Assembly (NCBI GenBank): GCA_019633425.1
Contig: WSUB01000011.1
Coordinates: 1 to 64,000 of the forward strand
DNA: 64,000 nt
Reading direction: 5' to 3'
DNA from: Tulasnella sp. 424
Taxonomy: Eukaryota > Basidiomycota > Agaricomycetes > Cantharellales > Tulasnellaceae
Below, in pieces: positions 1 to 15,232 of the stretch. The position numbers were made by a program, and so were the translations under genes. Under the pieces are notes generated by a model. The model made no database searches, had not been told where the DNA came from, and saw only the letters and a program-made list of their open reading frames with translations. The first letter of the stretch is position 1; each line of letters opens with the position of its first letter.

Positions 1-1610
1 GCTCTGGCATCTGGATCGGATGACAAGACGGTTCGACTATGGGATGCTCGGACTGGGGCACAGACCGGTGACCCTCTTACCGGTCACACGGAGGGGATCA
101 CGTCCGTTGTCTTTTCGCCGGACGGCAAGGTTTTGGCATCTTCGGATGACGAGACGGTTCGATTATGGGATGCTTCGACAGGAGTACAATTGGGTGACCC
201 TCTGACCGACACGGAGGGGATCATGTCCATTGTCTTTTCACCGGATGGCAAGGTTCTGGCATCTGGGTCGTTTGACGGGACAGTTCGACTATGGGATGCT
301 CGGACTGGAGTGCAGATGGGCGACCCTCTGACCGGTCACACGGAGGGAATCACGTCCGTTGTCTTTTCGCCGGACGGCAAGGTTCTGGCATCTGCGTCGG
401 ATGACGTAACGGTTCGACTATGGGATGCTCGGACTGGAGCACAGATGGGTAACCCTCTGACCGATCACGCAGGGTGGATCACGTCTGTTGTCTTTTCGCC
501 GGACGGCAAGATTCTGGCATCTGCTTCAGATGACGGGACGGTTCGACTATGGGATGCTCAGACTGGGGCACACTTGGATGACCCTCTGACTGACACGGAG
601 TGGATCACGTCCGTCGTCTTTTCACCGGAAGGCAAGGTTCTGGCATCCGTGTCGGATGACAAGACAGTTCGACTATGGGATGCTCGGACTGGGGCACAGA
701 TGGGTGACCCTCTAACCGGTCACACGGACTGGATCTCGTCCGTTGTCTTTTCGCCGGACGGCAAGGTTCTGGCTTCTGTGTCGAATGACATTACGGTTCG
801 ATTATGGGATGCTCGAACTGGGGTACAATTGGGTGACCCTCTGACTGGTCACACGCAGTTGATCAGGTCCGTTGTCTTTACGCCGGACGGCAGGGTTCTG
901 GCATCTGCGTCGGATGACAAGACGGTTCGACTATGGGATGCTCGGACTGGGGTACAGATGGGTGACCCTTTGACCGGTCACACGGAGGGGATCACGTCTG
1001 CTGTCCTTTCGCCGGACGGCAAAATTCTGGCATCTGCGTCGGAGGACGGGACGGTTCGATTATGGGATGCTCGGACTGGGGCACCGTTGGGTGACCCACT
1101 GACTGGTCACACGCAGTCAATCAGGACCGCTGCCTTTTCACCGGGTAGAAAGGTTCTGGCATCTGGGTCGGATGACAAGACGGTTCGACTATGGGATGCT
1201 CGGACTGGGGCACAGACCGGTGACCCTCTGACCGGTCACACCGAGAGGATCATGTCCGTTGTCTTTTCGCCGGATGGCAAGGTTCTAGCATCTGTGTCGC
1301 TTGATAAGACGGTTCGATTGTGGGATGCTCGGACTGGGGCACAGTTGGGTGACCCTCTGACCGGTCACACGCAGTTGATCAGGTCCGTTGTCTTTTCGCC
1401 TGACGGTAAGGTTCTGGCATCTGGGTCGGATGACAAACCGATTCGACTATGGGATGCTCGGACTGGAGCACAATTGGGCGACCTTCTGATCGGTCACACG
1501 GAGAAGATCGCGCCCGTTCCCTCCTCTCCGGACAGCAAGGTTCTGGCATCTACGTCAGTCAATGGGACTGGTCAACTGTGGGATACTCTCACTTGCCAAA
1601 TATATGCCGA
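1..1610 (+). repeat. WD40-coding minisatellite of NLR-A, 129-bp unit
   Basis: About 12.5 head-to-tail units of roughly 129 bp, each coding one WD40 repeat. Units are highly similar at DNA level, including synonymous positions such as the recurring block around gttcgactatgggatgctcg. This implies recent unit exchange or gene conversion. Confidence 0.9.
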
Positions 1611-1827
1611 ACCCTTTAAGATTTTCGCTCTCAGCCATCTTAGCTTTGAGTCAAACTGGATATCCTGTGGTTCCAAGCGCTTGCTGTGGTTACCTGGTCA
1701 CTATCAGAGTACGTATTTCTCCGCAATCCTTTTCTCTCACGGAAGACTAGCTTTCCTTTATGGTGGAACCTTTTCTATTATTGATGTTTCTGAGTTCTCG
1801 AATTCTCAGCTTTCTCATGTACAATAA
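1..1827 (+). CDS. NLR-A: 3' end of a NACHT-WD40 STAND receptor gene (partial at window edge)
   Basis: The frame is open from the first base to the stop at 1825-1827, so only the C-terminal WD40 sensor is visible. It has one partial and twelve complete WD40 units of about 43 residues, each ending in variants of VRLWDARTGAQLGDPLTG. A conserved cap of about 75 residues follows (SNWISCGSKRLLWLP, then FSIIDVSEF). Two units lack one codon (near 150 and 220), both in frame. Repeat units and cap match the WD40 parts of NLR-B (downstream, same strand) and NLR-C (opposite strand). About 110 bp after the stop also match the 3' flank of NLR-C, so the duplication included downstream DNA. In STAND proteins the WD40 propeller senses the ligand and triggers NACHT oligomerisation; that role is inferred from the family. 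The N-terminal domain and NACHT lie outside the window. Confidence 0.85.
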   Translation, partial: ALASGSDDKTVRLWDARTGAQTGDPLTGHTEGITSVVFSPDGKVLASSDDETVRLWDASTGVQLGDPLTDTEGIMSIVFSPDGKVLASGSFDGTVRLWDARTGVQMGDPLTGHTEGITSVVFSPDGKVLASASDDVTVRLWDARTGAQMGNPLTDHAGWITSVVFSPDGKILASASDDGTVRLWDAQTGAHLDDPLTDTEWITSVVFSPEGKVLASVSDDKTVRLWDARTGAQMGDPLTGHTDWISSVVFSPDGKVLASVSNDITVRLWDARTGVQLGDPLTGHTQLIRSVVFTPDGRVLASASDDKTVRLWDARTGVQMGDPLTGHTEGITSAVLSPDGKILASASEDGTVRLWDARTGAPLGDPLTGHTQSIRTAAFSPGRKVLASGSDDKTVRLWDARTGAQTGDPLTGHTERIMSVVFSPDGKVLASVSLDKTVRLWDARTGAQLGDPLTGHTQLIRSVVFSPDGKVLASGSDDKPIRLWDARTGAQLGDLLIGHTEKIAPVPSSPDSKVLASTSVNGTGQLWDTLTCQIYAEPFKIFALSHLSFESNWISCGSKRLLWLPGHYQSTYFSAILFSHGRLAFLYGGTFSIIDVSEFSNSQLSHVQ

Positions 1828-4117
1828 AGCTTTCATGCATATTTCGATTTCTGCGTACACAGGCCTTGTAGGGCATCACCATAAGCTCATGGGACGCCAT
1901 GAAGACCGTCTCTTAGGAAAAGACGAGACGGCTAGAATGTTACTGGTCAGTCGAACGTATTCTGCGATAAGAATGATAGCGTAGGTAGTCTAAGATTCGA
2001 GAACAGAATTGCGTCTGATTTCCACTTCGCCAGCCATCGGAAGTCGGTTCAAATTGTAATTTAATGTTGTCACAAAGCTGTTGATTGTCCCGTTACAATT
2101 TCGAACTCGCTGCGGTGCCTCGCGGGGACTCGAATGCGCCACACGGGAGCTTTTCCGCTTCACTCCCCCCAGCCACCAACCATTCACGCCATTTCAGCCA
2201 CCTGCACGACAGTTCAATTTGCCTATTCTATAATCGAGTTAGAAATCCTATCCCTATGATGATCAAATAGATGTCCCTCGGGTAGTGGCAGCCTGCGGCA
2301 TTGGGTGACCACGACTTGGGCCGAAGGTACATCATCTTTCTCCACGATTTGTTGGCACAACTTTGAAACAGCCCTTATTGCATATCATCAATCAAATATC
2401 CTCTCGAGGGCCATCGTTGACTAGCGGTAGACTAGAATGTTACTCTCTAAAGTAGATACGCCCTTTTTGTATCATAATAATGGATTTTCTTTGTTACCGG
2501 CGGGGACACGTGTCCCAATCGTCAGAGTCGTGTGGGACGCTGGGACAGTGGCCAAATAGCGGCGAGTCGACAGGCCTCGGGATCTGGGATCAACTCTAAG
2601 GTCGAAATTATACAGTACTGTATGAGCTATTTGATATCTGCACGCGGCAGACGTTGTGCTCCCGACAAAGTCACGCCGAGAACAGCTTGCTTTAGTCGGG
2701 TTGTGTAAATCTCGGGAGCACCCATTGATTGTAGCAGTACTCGTAGATTCCGATCCGTGCGCGTGATTCTAAGTTGTAAGCATGATGGTTCTCGAGGCTT
2801 TCTGCAGAGGGATTACATAAGGCAGATGTACCACAAGTCTTTCTGCAATCGAGAGCGGGGCCACCAGAGAAAAGGCGGACGTCTAAGGTAATTAGAAGTC
2901 GAAAACCCGATCCTTTCCCCTGTCTCTGGGCAGAATGTCAAAGCAACGCACTGCAGCTGGCGGCAGCAGTCCCTCAATCGATCCAAAGGGAGTCTCCCTT
3001 CCGAGTCCCCTTTGCCACAAGATCATCAACACCCCCGCCCAGAAAACCCAAACTGAAAATTACATTAAATACACTGAGAATGAAAGTACATGCTCTCGAT
3101 TTGATGATTGTAATTGGGGGTCTCGCACGGAGAAGAAGCCCGCCCAGCACTTCGAATCTTCTCCATCCGCGAGCCTACGTTTGATTGCTCGGGTTGTATT
3201 GTTCGATGGTCCATGCTGGTGGGATGGCTCGCCATATCATCGCCCCTGCTGCAATTATGCGCGAAAGCTAGCGCTGGCCTTCCTGGTGAAGCTGCCAGAA
3301 TTGAAGCATGTTCTTCTCCAATGTACTATTTTGGACTCCCTTTCATCCCCTCCCGCCGAGGCGAATAGGGAACAAGGATGATAACATTTCCCAACCATCC
3401 TCGTGCCGTATTCCGCCCTTCAAAAAAACGCTCTTACATGTTGTGCTTTACTTTCGTCTTCCTTTCCTCTTTCCTTTCTTCCACGATCGATCATTTCCGC
3501 ACGGTTGTTTGCGATTATGTGAGATCAATCCCCACATTTATACTCGTCTACTATTGAGCCCTTCGCCCGACACGCCTTTATGGAAGCCGAATACGAAGAC
3601 CTTGGACCCCGCACTAAGCCTAGGTTGAAGCGAACCAGCACATCAAGACGTCCGCAGCGCAGCTCGGCCACCTGTCTCTTGCACCGCCAAAATCTATGGC
3701 ATCAGTCTCAAATACTGCTGATTCGGTCACAAGACACAAGAAGAACGCTGGTACGGCATAGTGTTCCAAGTAGGGAAGACGGACGTAGCGCTCCGTGTTA
3801 AACCCACGACCGGCTATATAATGTTAAATGTTCGATTCCTCGTTCAGTGTTTGACCAGCTTCTGAATACCTCTCATACCCGGGTGTGTGGGCATTTGCAG
3901 CGGTCCCAGAATCCACTCGAGGCTGTCCACACGTCGCGTGTGGCTTGATGTTTTGACCCAAAATGGAAACGTCTGGCCCTTCAAAGCCTCCTGAATTTCC
4001 CTCACCTCCCAGGGCTGTGTCGAGCGCTCATTTCGCGTCCACCGCTTCTCCCTTTCTCTCTCTCTTCATAAACCCCTCCCCCCTTCCTCTAAGCTCCCCT
4101 CTCGTACACCACAAATC
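1828..4117. other. Intergenic region between NLR-A and NLR-B, no convincing gene
   Basis: The first 110 bp match the 3' flank of NLR-C. The final 130-150 bp, pyrimidine-rich and ending just before the NLR-B start, match the region upstream of NLR-C, so they are probably the common promoter and 5' UTR. A 148-codon open frame at 2935-3381 has no recognisable domain, so I do not call it. Nothing else is evident between 2000 and 3950. Confidence 0.6.
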
Positions 4118-7100
4118 ATGTTACGCCAACCGCCTCCCAAACCGCCTGCGACACCCAACAGATCCCCCGCGGTCCCAACAAATAATGCTTCAATACAGGA
4201 GCTCAGCGATAGGGGGAGACTCACGAAGAGCGCTGCATTGACTCTACTAGAGGTAATTCTGCCTGCCAGTGATCCGGCAACCTCGTTGGCTGACATCCTC
4301 GATTCTCCAGGATACCAACTGGCCTTCCGAGTCGATAGATGCCGTGCAAAAGCTGGTTCAGACAATCAACCTCTTACCTGACCTTCCTCAAGACGTATCC
4401 CCTGTCAAAGATTCTGCTGAAGAGTTCATCCAGTATGTATGGCCTTCGGCAGGCCTGATAATGCGCTGAACCTTTTGGCCTGACAGCGTTCTGGAAGCGG
4501 TGCAAGCGAGTCTGAAGAATGCAGCAGAGAAGTACGGAAGGAAGGAAAGGGGTTTCAGGGATGGAATCAAGCACACTATCTCTTCGCTCCGTCGCGGCAA
4601 ATGCACCGAGATATTGCAGACGTGTCAGGAAGATATCGAAAAGGTCTCGACAACGCTTCGCGTGAGTGTAACTGTTAGCCTATTTCATTTTGTGTCGTGA
4701 CGTCGCTCATCTGTCCTTACAGAGCCGCTTAGAAAGTATGGCTGCAATACGTAAGCAGCTCAGACTCGTCGACCAAGCCACACTGACCGATACCAGGTTC
4801 CACCTCGTTAGAGAACGCGGAACACTCAGCAATGTCCTCTGGCCTTCAAAATCAGCCAACTACGGCCCCATTCGATGTCTCGCGTGCTCCGGAGTCGTCA
4901 GTTCCTTCAGGTCTCCAGACAAAAACCGCTGAGCAGCCTACCACCCAAGAACTTGCAACCAGTCAGCAAGCATCTATCCAAGCCTCTCCACCTGACCTCC
5001 CCGACGATCAGGAAACCCGTAGTCCCATCCGAGATGCAGTCCTAATCGCCGCCAAGAAAACTTTCAAGACCGTTGAAACCGTATCGGGAACGATTCCCGC
5101 AGTTGGCGACTTTGTCGGAGTCGCCGCTAAAGTTGGATTGGCGTTTGTCGAAATAATTGAGGTAAAACTTGACTGATTTCTCTGTCTATTTACTTTCTAA
5201 TTTGAGATCTCCAGACTATGGACAAGAACGAGGATATGGCTAAGGAGCTGGCCTCCTACACGTCGAAACTATCCACATACCTCGAACACATCAAGAAGAA
5301 ATCGAATGCAGAGGACGGCGATGAATTGGCTTCATATATCCATGATCTGCACAGGTACGTCGATTCTATTCAAGCAAAGAACCCGGAATCGCAGGATGAC
5401 ATAGCATATTGCGTAGGAAGCTTGAACTCATCCAGAACAAAGTCAGCAGCTGGAATTCCAAGGGCCGCTTCAAGAAGGCCTTTTTGGCTAGCGACCACGC
5501 TGAAGAACTAAGAGGTCATCAAGATACCGTTCAGAATGCGCTGGAAGAGATGCAGGTTCGTAATGCATTCATGTCCGCCGGTCAATTGCCTCACCTTGTT
5601 TCGATGATAGCTACTCGTCAGTCTAAAAACCTCCGATATCGTGATAGAACTAAGTATGTATTGGCTTACGATCGTCTGTGACGAACTTGTTCTGACGCCT
5701 TTACTTCAGAAAATAGCGAGCTGCGAGCGGACCGACGACGTCCTCTCGACCGCCTCGGGGATGGAAATTACGGAGCGAGAGGAAGCTCGATTGAAGACGT
5801 TGTATGCCTTCCCGGCACGAGAGTCGAAATCCTGGGCCGTGTAGACAAGTGGATCAAAGACACGTCGACCTCGGCGGAGCGTGTTCTCTGGATCCGAGGA
5901 ATGGCGGGACGCGGGAAATCGACGATCGCCTCAACGGTTGCCCATCGCTGGGCGTCGAAGGGGTCGTGTGCCATCTTTCACTTCCGCCGGGGCCAGAATG
6001 CGTCGGACGGCCAGTTTATCTGCGCTCTCGCCAGGCAACTTGGGAAAGGCCTAGTCCCGGAAGTGAAACCGCAATCCTAGCTTGCGTGAAGGAGAACGAA
6101 GACATAGCAAAGGAACGCCTCGACCAGCAATTCAAGACTCTCCTCGTCGGATCTCTCGGAAAGCTGCAGGATCACGCGCACCCAATCATAATCATCGTCG
6201 ATGCCCTCGATGAATGCGAGAACGTCGCCAAAGCCGTGCGCTTCGTTCGGCTCATTGATCGGCACTCCTCATCTCTCCCTAACAACGCCAAATTCCTACT
6301 CACATGTCGTCCCGAAGCACCGCTTCTTGTCGCGCTCGAACCGAGGAAGTGGCACGCCGAAGACCTGGACTCGATACCCCACGTGCGTGAAGATATCACC
6401 AGGTTTATTCAACACTCGTTCGCCCAAATCCGAGAGGATCATGACCTTCCCGAGAACTGGGCTTCGTCGGCGCATGTCGAAGGCATGGTTGAGATGTCCC
6501 AAGGTCTGTTCCAATGGGCGCGTACGGCGATCACGTACATCGGTGAAAGGGCACCTGCCCAGCGACTGCAGGAATTGCTGCAACACTCGTCAAAATGGGG
6601 CCAACTCGATTATTTGTACCGCCAAATTATTTCGAAGGCGTTCGACGAGGCGGCAAAACACTCGATGCGAGAACAACTGCTGTCCTGGTTGCTGGAAACC
6701 CTCGCAGTAGCTCCTTATCCTGTATCACTCGAGGTCATCGCGTTCTTGCACGCCGACCACGACATCTTCGAGGGTCAGGAGGACACTGTACAGTTTCTTC
6801 GGAACGACCTTCTCGCGGACCTCAACTCCCTTCTTCATATCCCTTCATCCCAACGCGAACCTTTGCGGTTAATGCACACATCCATCCGCGACCTTCTGGT
6901 GAACCGCAAACGGTGCGATCAACATTATTTCATTGAACCCGTCCAAGCCCATCGGCGCCTCGCAGGGATTAGCCTCGAGATTATGGAACGCGACCTGAAG
7001 AAAAACATCTGTGGCCTGTCCGACATTTCGAAGGCGAATTCTGAGGTCCAAGATGCAGTAGAGAGTCATGTGCCGAAGGGACTTCAGTACTGCTGCCGTT

Positions 7101-9679
7101 CTTGGTCCATTCATTTAACGACTGGGATACCGTGGTCGGAGACTAATGGAGCGACTGCCAGCGATGTTATATCCAAGTTCAGAATGATTAGTGAGGAGAA
7201 GCTCCTGGCCTGGCTCGAAGTCATGAGTTTGATCGGAGCAACAAACGAGGCATTTATGGTCGCAAAGCATGTGCATCAGTGGCTTCAGGTTAGTACCGCG
7301 CTCAAATTATTGTGCAAAAGGTCCTACAAGTGGACTAACCCTTGGGTTCACAGCGATGGCACCCCGAGATAGCCGGCAGTGATTTGACGACCCTCTGGAA
7401 CGACACCCAGCGATTCATCGCATCATCTATTGAGCCGATCCCCTTCGGGGCGCTCCACATCTACGCTTCAGCTCTTCCTCACTGCCCCTTGGAGACAAAG
7501 CTGTGGGCAAAGTATGGCGGTCAAGCAACGACTCGGATTCTCCGTGGCAAGCGGCAGCAATGCTGGCCAGCCAACATTTGGACATCATCCGTTGGTTCAC
7601 GTGTATGGGAGATCGTATTCTCACTGGATGGCGGGGTTTTGGCATGTGTGTTGACGGACGGGACGGGGGTTCAATTATTGGATGCTCAGACTGGTGCATT
7701 AGTGGCCAGCCTTCTGCCTGGTCATCAAGGCAAGATCTGGTCCGTTGTCTTCTCGCCGGATGGCAAGGTTCTGGCATCTACATCAGATGACAACGCGGTT
7801 CGATTATGGGATGCTCGGACCGACGCACAGTTGGGCGAACCTCTGACCGGTCACACCGAGGGGATCACGTCCGTCATCTTTTCACCCGATGGCAAGGTTC
7901 TGGCATCTGCGTCGGACGACAAGACGGTTCGATTATGGGATGCTCGGACTGCCGCACAGTTGGGCGACCCTCTAACTGGTCACACGGAACGAATCACAAA
8001 CATTGTCTTTTCGCCGGATGCCAAGGTTCTGGCATCTGCGTCGGATGACAACACGGTTCGATTGTGGGATGCTCGGACTGGGGCACAGCGGGGCGACCCT
8101 CTGACCGGTCACACGGAGTGGACCACGTCCGTTGTCTTTTCGCCGGACGGCAATGTTCTGGCATCCGCATCATATGACAAGACGGTTCGATTATGGGGCG
8201 CTTGGACTGGCGCACAGTTGGGCGGCCCTCTGACCGGTCACACGGAGGGATTCACGTCCGTGGTCTTTTCACCGGACGGCAAGGTTCTGGCATCTGCATC
8301 ATATGACGGGACGGTTCGATTGTGGGATGTTCGGACTGGGGCACAGTTGGGCGACATTCTGACCGGTCACACGAAGTGGATCACGTTCGTTGTCTTTTCG
8401 CCGGACGGCAAGGTTCTGGCATCTGTGTCGTATGACAACACCGTTCAATTATGGGATGCTCAGACTGGCGCACAGTCGGGCAATTCTCTGATCGGTCACA
8501 CGGGGGGGATCACATCCGTTGTCTTTTCACCCGATCGCAAGGTTCTGGCGTTTGCATCGGATGACAACGCTGGCACGGTTCAATTATGGAATGCTTGGAC
8601 TGGGGTAAAGTCGGGCAACCCTCTGACCAGTCACAGAGAGGGGATCCGGTCCGTTGTCTTTTCACCCGATGGCGAGGTTCTGGCATCTGTTTCAGATGAC
8701 AAGACGGTTCGATTATGGGATACTCGGACCGGCACAGTTGGGCGACCCTCTGACTAGCCACACGGAGAAGATCCTGTCCGTTTTCTTTTCTCGGGATGGC
8801 AAGGTCCTGGCATCTACATCAGATGGCAACACGGTCCGATTATGGGATGCTCGGACTGGCGCACAGTTGGGCGACCCTCTGACCGGCCGCACGGCGAGGG
8901 GCAGCCGCTTTGTTGCCATTTCGCCGGACAGCAAGGCTCTGGCATCTGTGCTGGATGACGGGACGGTTCAATTATTGGATACTCGGACTGGTGCACAGTT
9001 GGGAGACCCTCTGACTGGCCACAAAATCGGGTCCCTTGTCTTTTCGCCGGATGGCAAGGTTCTGGCATCTACATCAGATTATAACACGGTTCGATTATGG
9101 GATGCTCGGACTGGTGCGCAGTTGGGCAAACCTCTGACCGGTCACACCGAGAACATCACGTCCGTTGTTTTTTCACCCGATGGCAAGGTTCTGGCATCTG
9201 TGTCGTATGACCAGACGGTCCGATTATGGGATGCTCAGACTGGGGCACAGTTGGGCGACCCTCTGACCGGTCACACGAAGTGGATCACGTCCGTTGTCTT
9301 TACATCAGACAGCAAGGTTCTGGCATCTCCGTCAGTTGATGGGACCATTCCACCGTTGGATCCTCTCACTTGCCAAACATATGCCGGATCCTTGAAGATT
9401 TTCGCTGCCAGCTATCTTACCTTTGAGTCGAACTGGATATTCTGTGATTTCACGCCCTTGCTGTGGTTACCTCTTCAATATCGGGGTAGGGATTTACCCA
9501 CAATCCTTCTCTCTCTTGGGAGAATAACTTTGTTTTCCGACGAAATGTTTTCTATCATTGATGTTTCTGACTTCTTGAACTCTCAGCAAGTTTCTGGACA
9601 TCACCCCACGTTGGGAAACCGTGGGGTCTATATCGGTAGGGGAAAGGGGGGTCCACGTCTACGCAGTCCACATGTATAA
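4118..9679 (+). pseudogene. NLR-B: helical N-terminal domain-NACHT-WD40 STAND receptor with two frameshifts
   Basis: Ten exons, placed by comparison with intact NLR-C and identical in phase: 4118-4252, 4311-4432, 4487-4661, 4723-4750, 4797-5161, 5215-5354, 5417-5555, 5611-5653, 5710-7288, 7354-9679. Exons 1-8 code an N-terminal alpha-helical domain of about 380 residues with a glycine-rich segment IPAVGDFVGVAAKVGLAF. Exon 9 codes NACHT, with Walker A GMAGRGKST and Walker B IIIIVDALDE. Exon 10 codes 14 WD40 units and the C-terminal cap. The first break is a one-base deletion near 6068-6070: NLR-C reads GTG AAG AGC GCA, here one base is missing, and the NACHT frame meets TAG at 6078. The second is a two-base deletion near 8732 inside WD40 unit 9. 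Either would prevent a full-length product, although the N-terminal domain plus half a NACHT could still be made. An assembly error is possible but must have happened twice. Confidence 0.85.
7590..9370 (+). repeat. WD40-coding repeat array of NLR-B, 14 units
   Basis: Fourteen units of about 129 bp. The first and last are degenerate, and unit 8 carries a two-codon insertion (DDNAGTVQLW). Unit 9 contains the -2 frameshift. Confidence 0.85.
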
Positions 9680-10292
9680 TGCAACATACGTATTCCATTT
9701 TCTTTTTACTTCTCATTCCACAAGTACAGTGTAAAAAGTCCGGGCCCCATGTAAAATTACGTCTCTGGGTTTGGAAGAACATGTCTGACACCCAAGCAGA
9801 TCGCAGGGAGAAAGAAAAGATATTCTCGTCGAGCTGTCGACTTTGGGCACCTCTGGAGAAATTAAGAAGTTGAATTATCGAAAACTGCCGTTTTCGAGTT
9901 CTACAACAAGGCTTTCGCGTCCAAGGATCTCAGATCAAGCTCATCGAATACATCAAGGGGGATCGAAAGGGCTCGGCGTTTGTCAGTCGCAATGCCGACG
10001 TCGGAATTAACAACTTATAGGCCAACCTTGTCCAGAAGCCGGGCTGGGAATACGAAGCTCTTCTGTATCTGCAACCAACACGCACTGTGCTCTAGCCCAG
10101 GTCATACTGCGAATCGGCTACTTTAGCAGTGCAGTGTAATGCTTTGTATGGATTAGAAGTGTTGACGCAGATCGTAGAAACGTACACAGGTTTCAATACG
10201 CGTGCGCGAAGCTTAGGTTTCAACGTTCGATGTTCGCGGGTCCAAGCCGAGGCCATGGCAATAGCAAAACAAACGAGCTAGCCGTTTAAAAA
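9680..10292. other. Intergenic region with a possible coding fossil
   Basis: No intact gene. Between about 9800 and 10080 short stretches in different + frames read like protein (ILVELSTLGTSGEIKKL; then EFYNKAFASKD; then GDRKGSAFVSRNADVGINNL before a stop). They look like an exon fragment broken by indels. I cannot name a parent family. The remainder holds nothing I recognise. Confidence 0.3.
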
Positions 10293-10388
10293 TGGGGAGT
10301 GTGGGGTTCGAACCCACGCACTTACGTAGTGGATAGCCTAAGTTTTCAAACTTAAGGCCACCGCCTTAGACCACTCGGCCAACTCCCC
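10293..10388 (-). tRNA. tRNA-Leu(UAA) with a 12-nt intron
   Basis: On the minus strand a seven-base acceptor stem GGGGAGT/ACTCCCC, a class II D-arm (GGCCGAGTGGTCTAAGGC), a long variable arm with a CACT/AGTG stem, and a T-arm GTGGG-TTCGAAC-CCCAC are all present. The anticodon stem is GTGGC/GCTAT with two G-U pairs. Its loop starts CTTAAG, giving anticodon TAA, followed by 12 extra bases TTTGAAAACTTA at the usual intron site. CTTA in the intron can pair with the anticodon region, as in fungal intron-containing pre-tRNAs. A T-run follows downstream. A Ser(UGA) reading needs a non-standard loop and is less likely. Confidence 0.85.
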
Positions 10389-10501
10389 TCAGCCTAAATA
10401 ATGAGACAATTTTGCCTCTGGTAACGAATTTTGCTATTATCAAGTCCCAACGATGTGTTTTCAGCGAACGCGAAAGACCTAGCCACAATGTGGTTGTTTA
10501 G

Positions 10502-15060
<4,559 letters not shown>

Positions 15061-15232
15061 TCAAGATTTGGAAAGAAGGAGGGGTTGGAATGAAATGAAT
15101 TTTCAAGTGAAAGTACAACTATGGGAAAAATCTAAGCTGAGGTAATCAAACGTTAAAATCCACACGCCACCGCGTCGTCGATCCCCTTTCCCTCCCCCTC
15201 TCTCCACAACCCTTCGAAGCTCCGGCCATAGA
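15061..15232. promoter_or_regulatory. Divergent promoter shared by PEX6 and the AN1 zinc-finger gene
   Basis: Only 172 bp separate the two start codons. The right half is pyrimidine-rich (ccctttccctccccctctctcc) just before the AN1 gene start, typical of fungal core promoters. No TATA box is obvious. Confidence 0.5.

Noticed and set aside
2935..3381. 148-codon + strand open frame between NLR-A and NLR-B
   Set aside because: No domain, no repeat counterpart near NLR-C, overlapping open frames in other phases.
5740..6110. An intron that would restore the NLR-B NACHT frame instead of a frameshift
   Set aside because: The only GT..AG pairs around the break would remove 18-27 nt, too short for splicing, and NLR-C has no intron there.
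10325..10375. Serine tRNA with anticodon UGA
   Set aside because: It needs a 6- or 8-base anticodon loop, while the Leu(UAA) reading with a short intron gives standard stems throughout.
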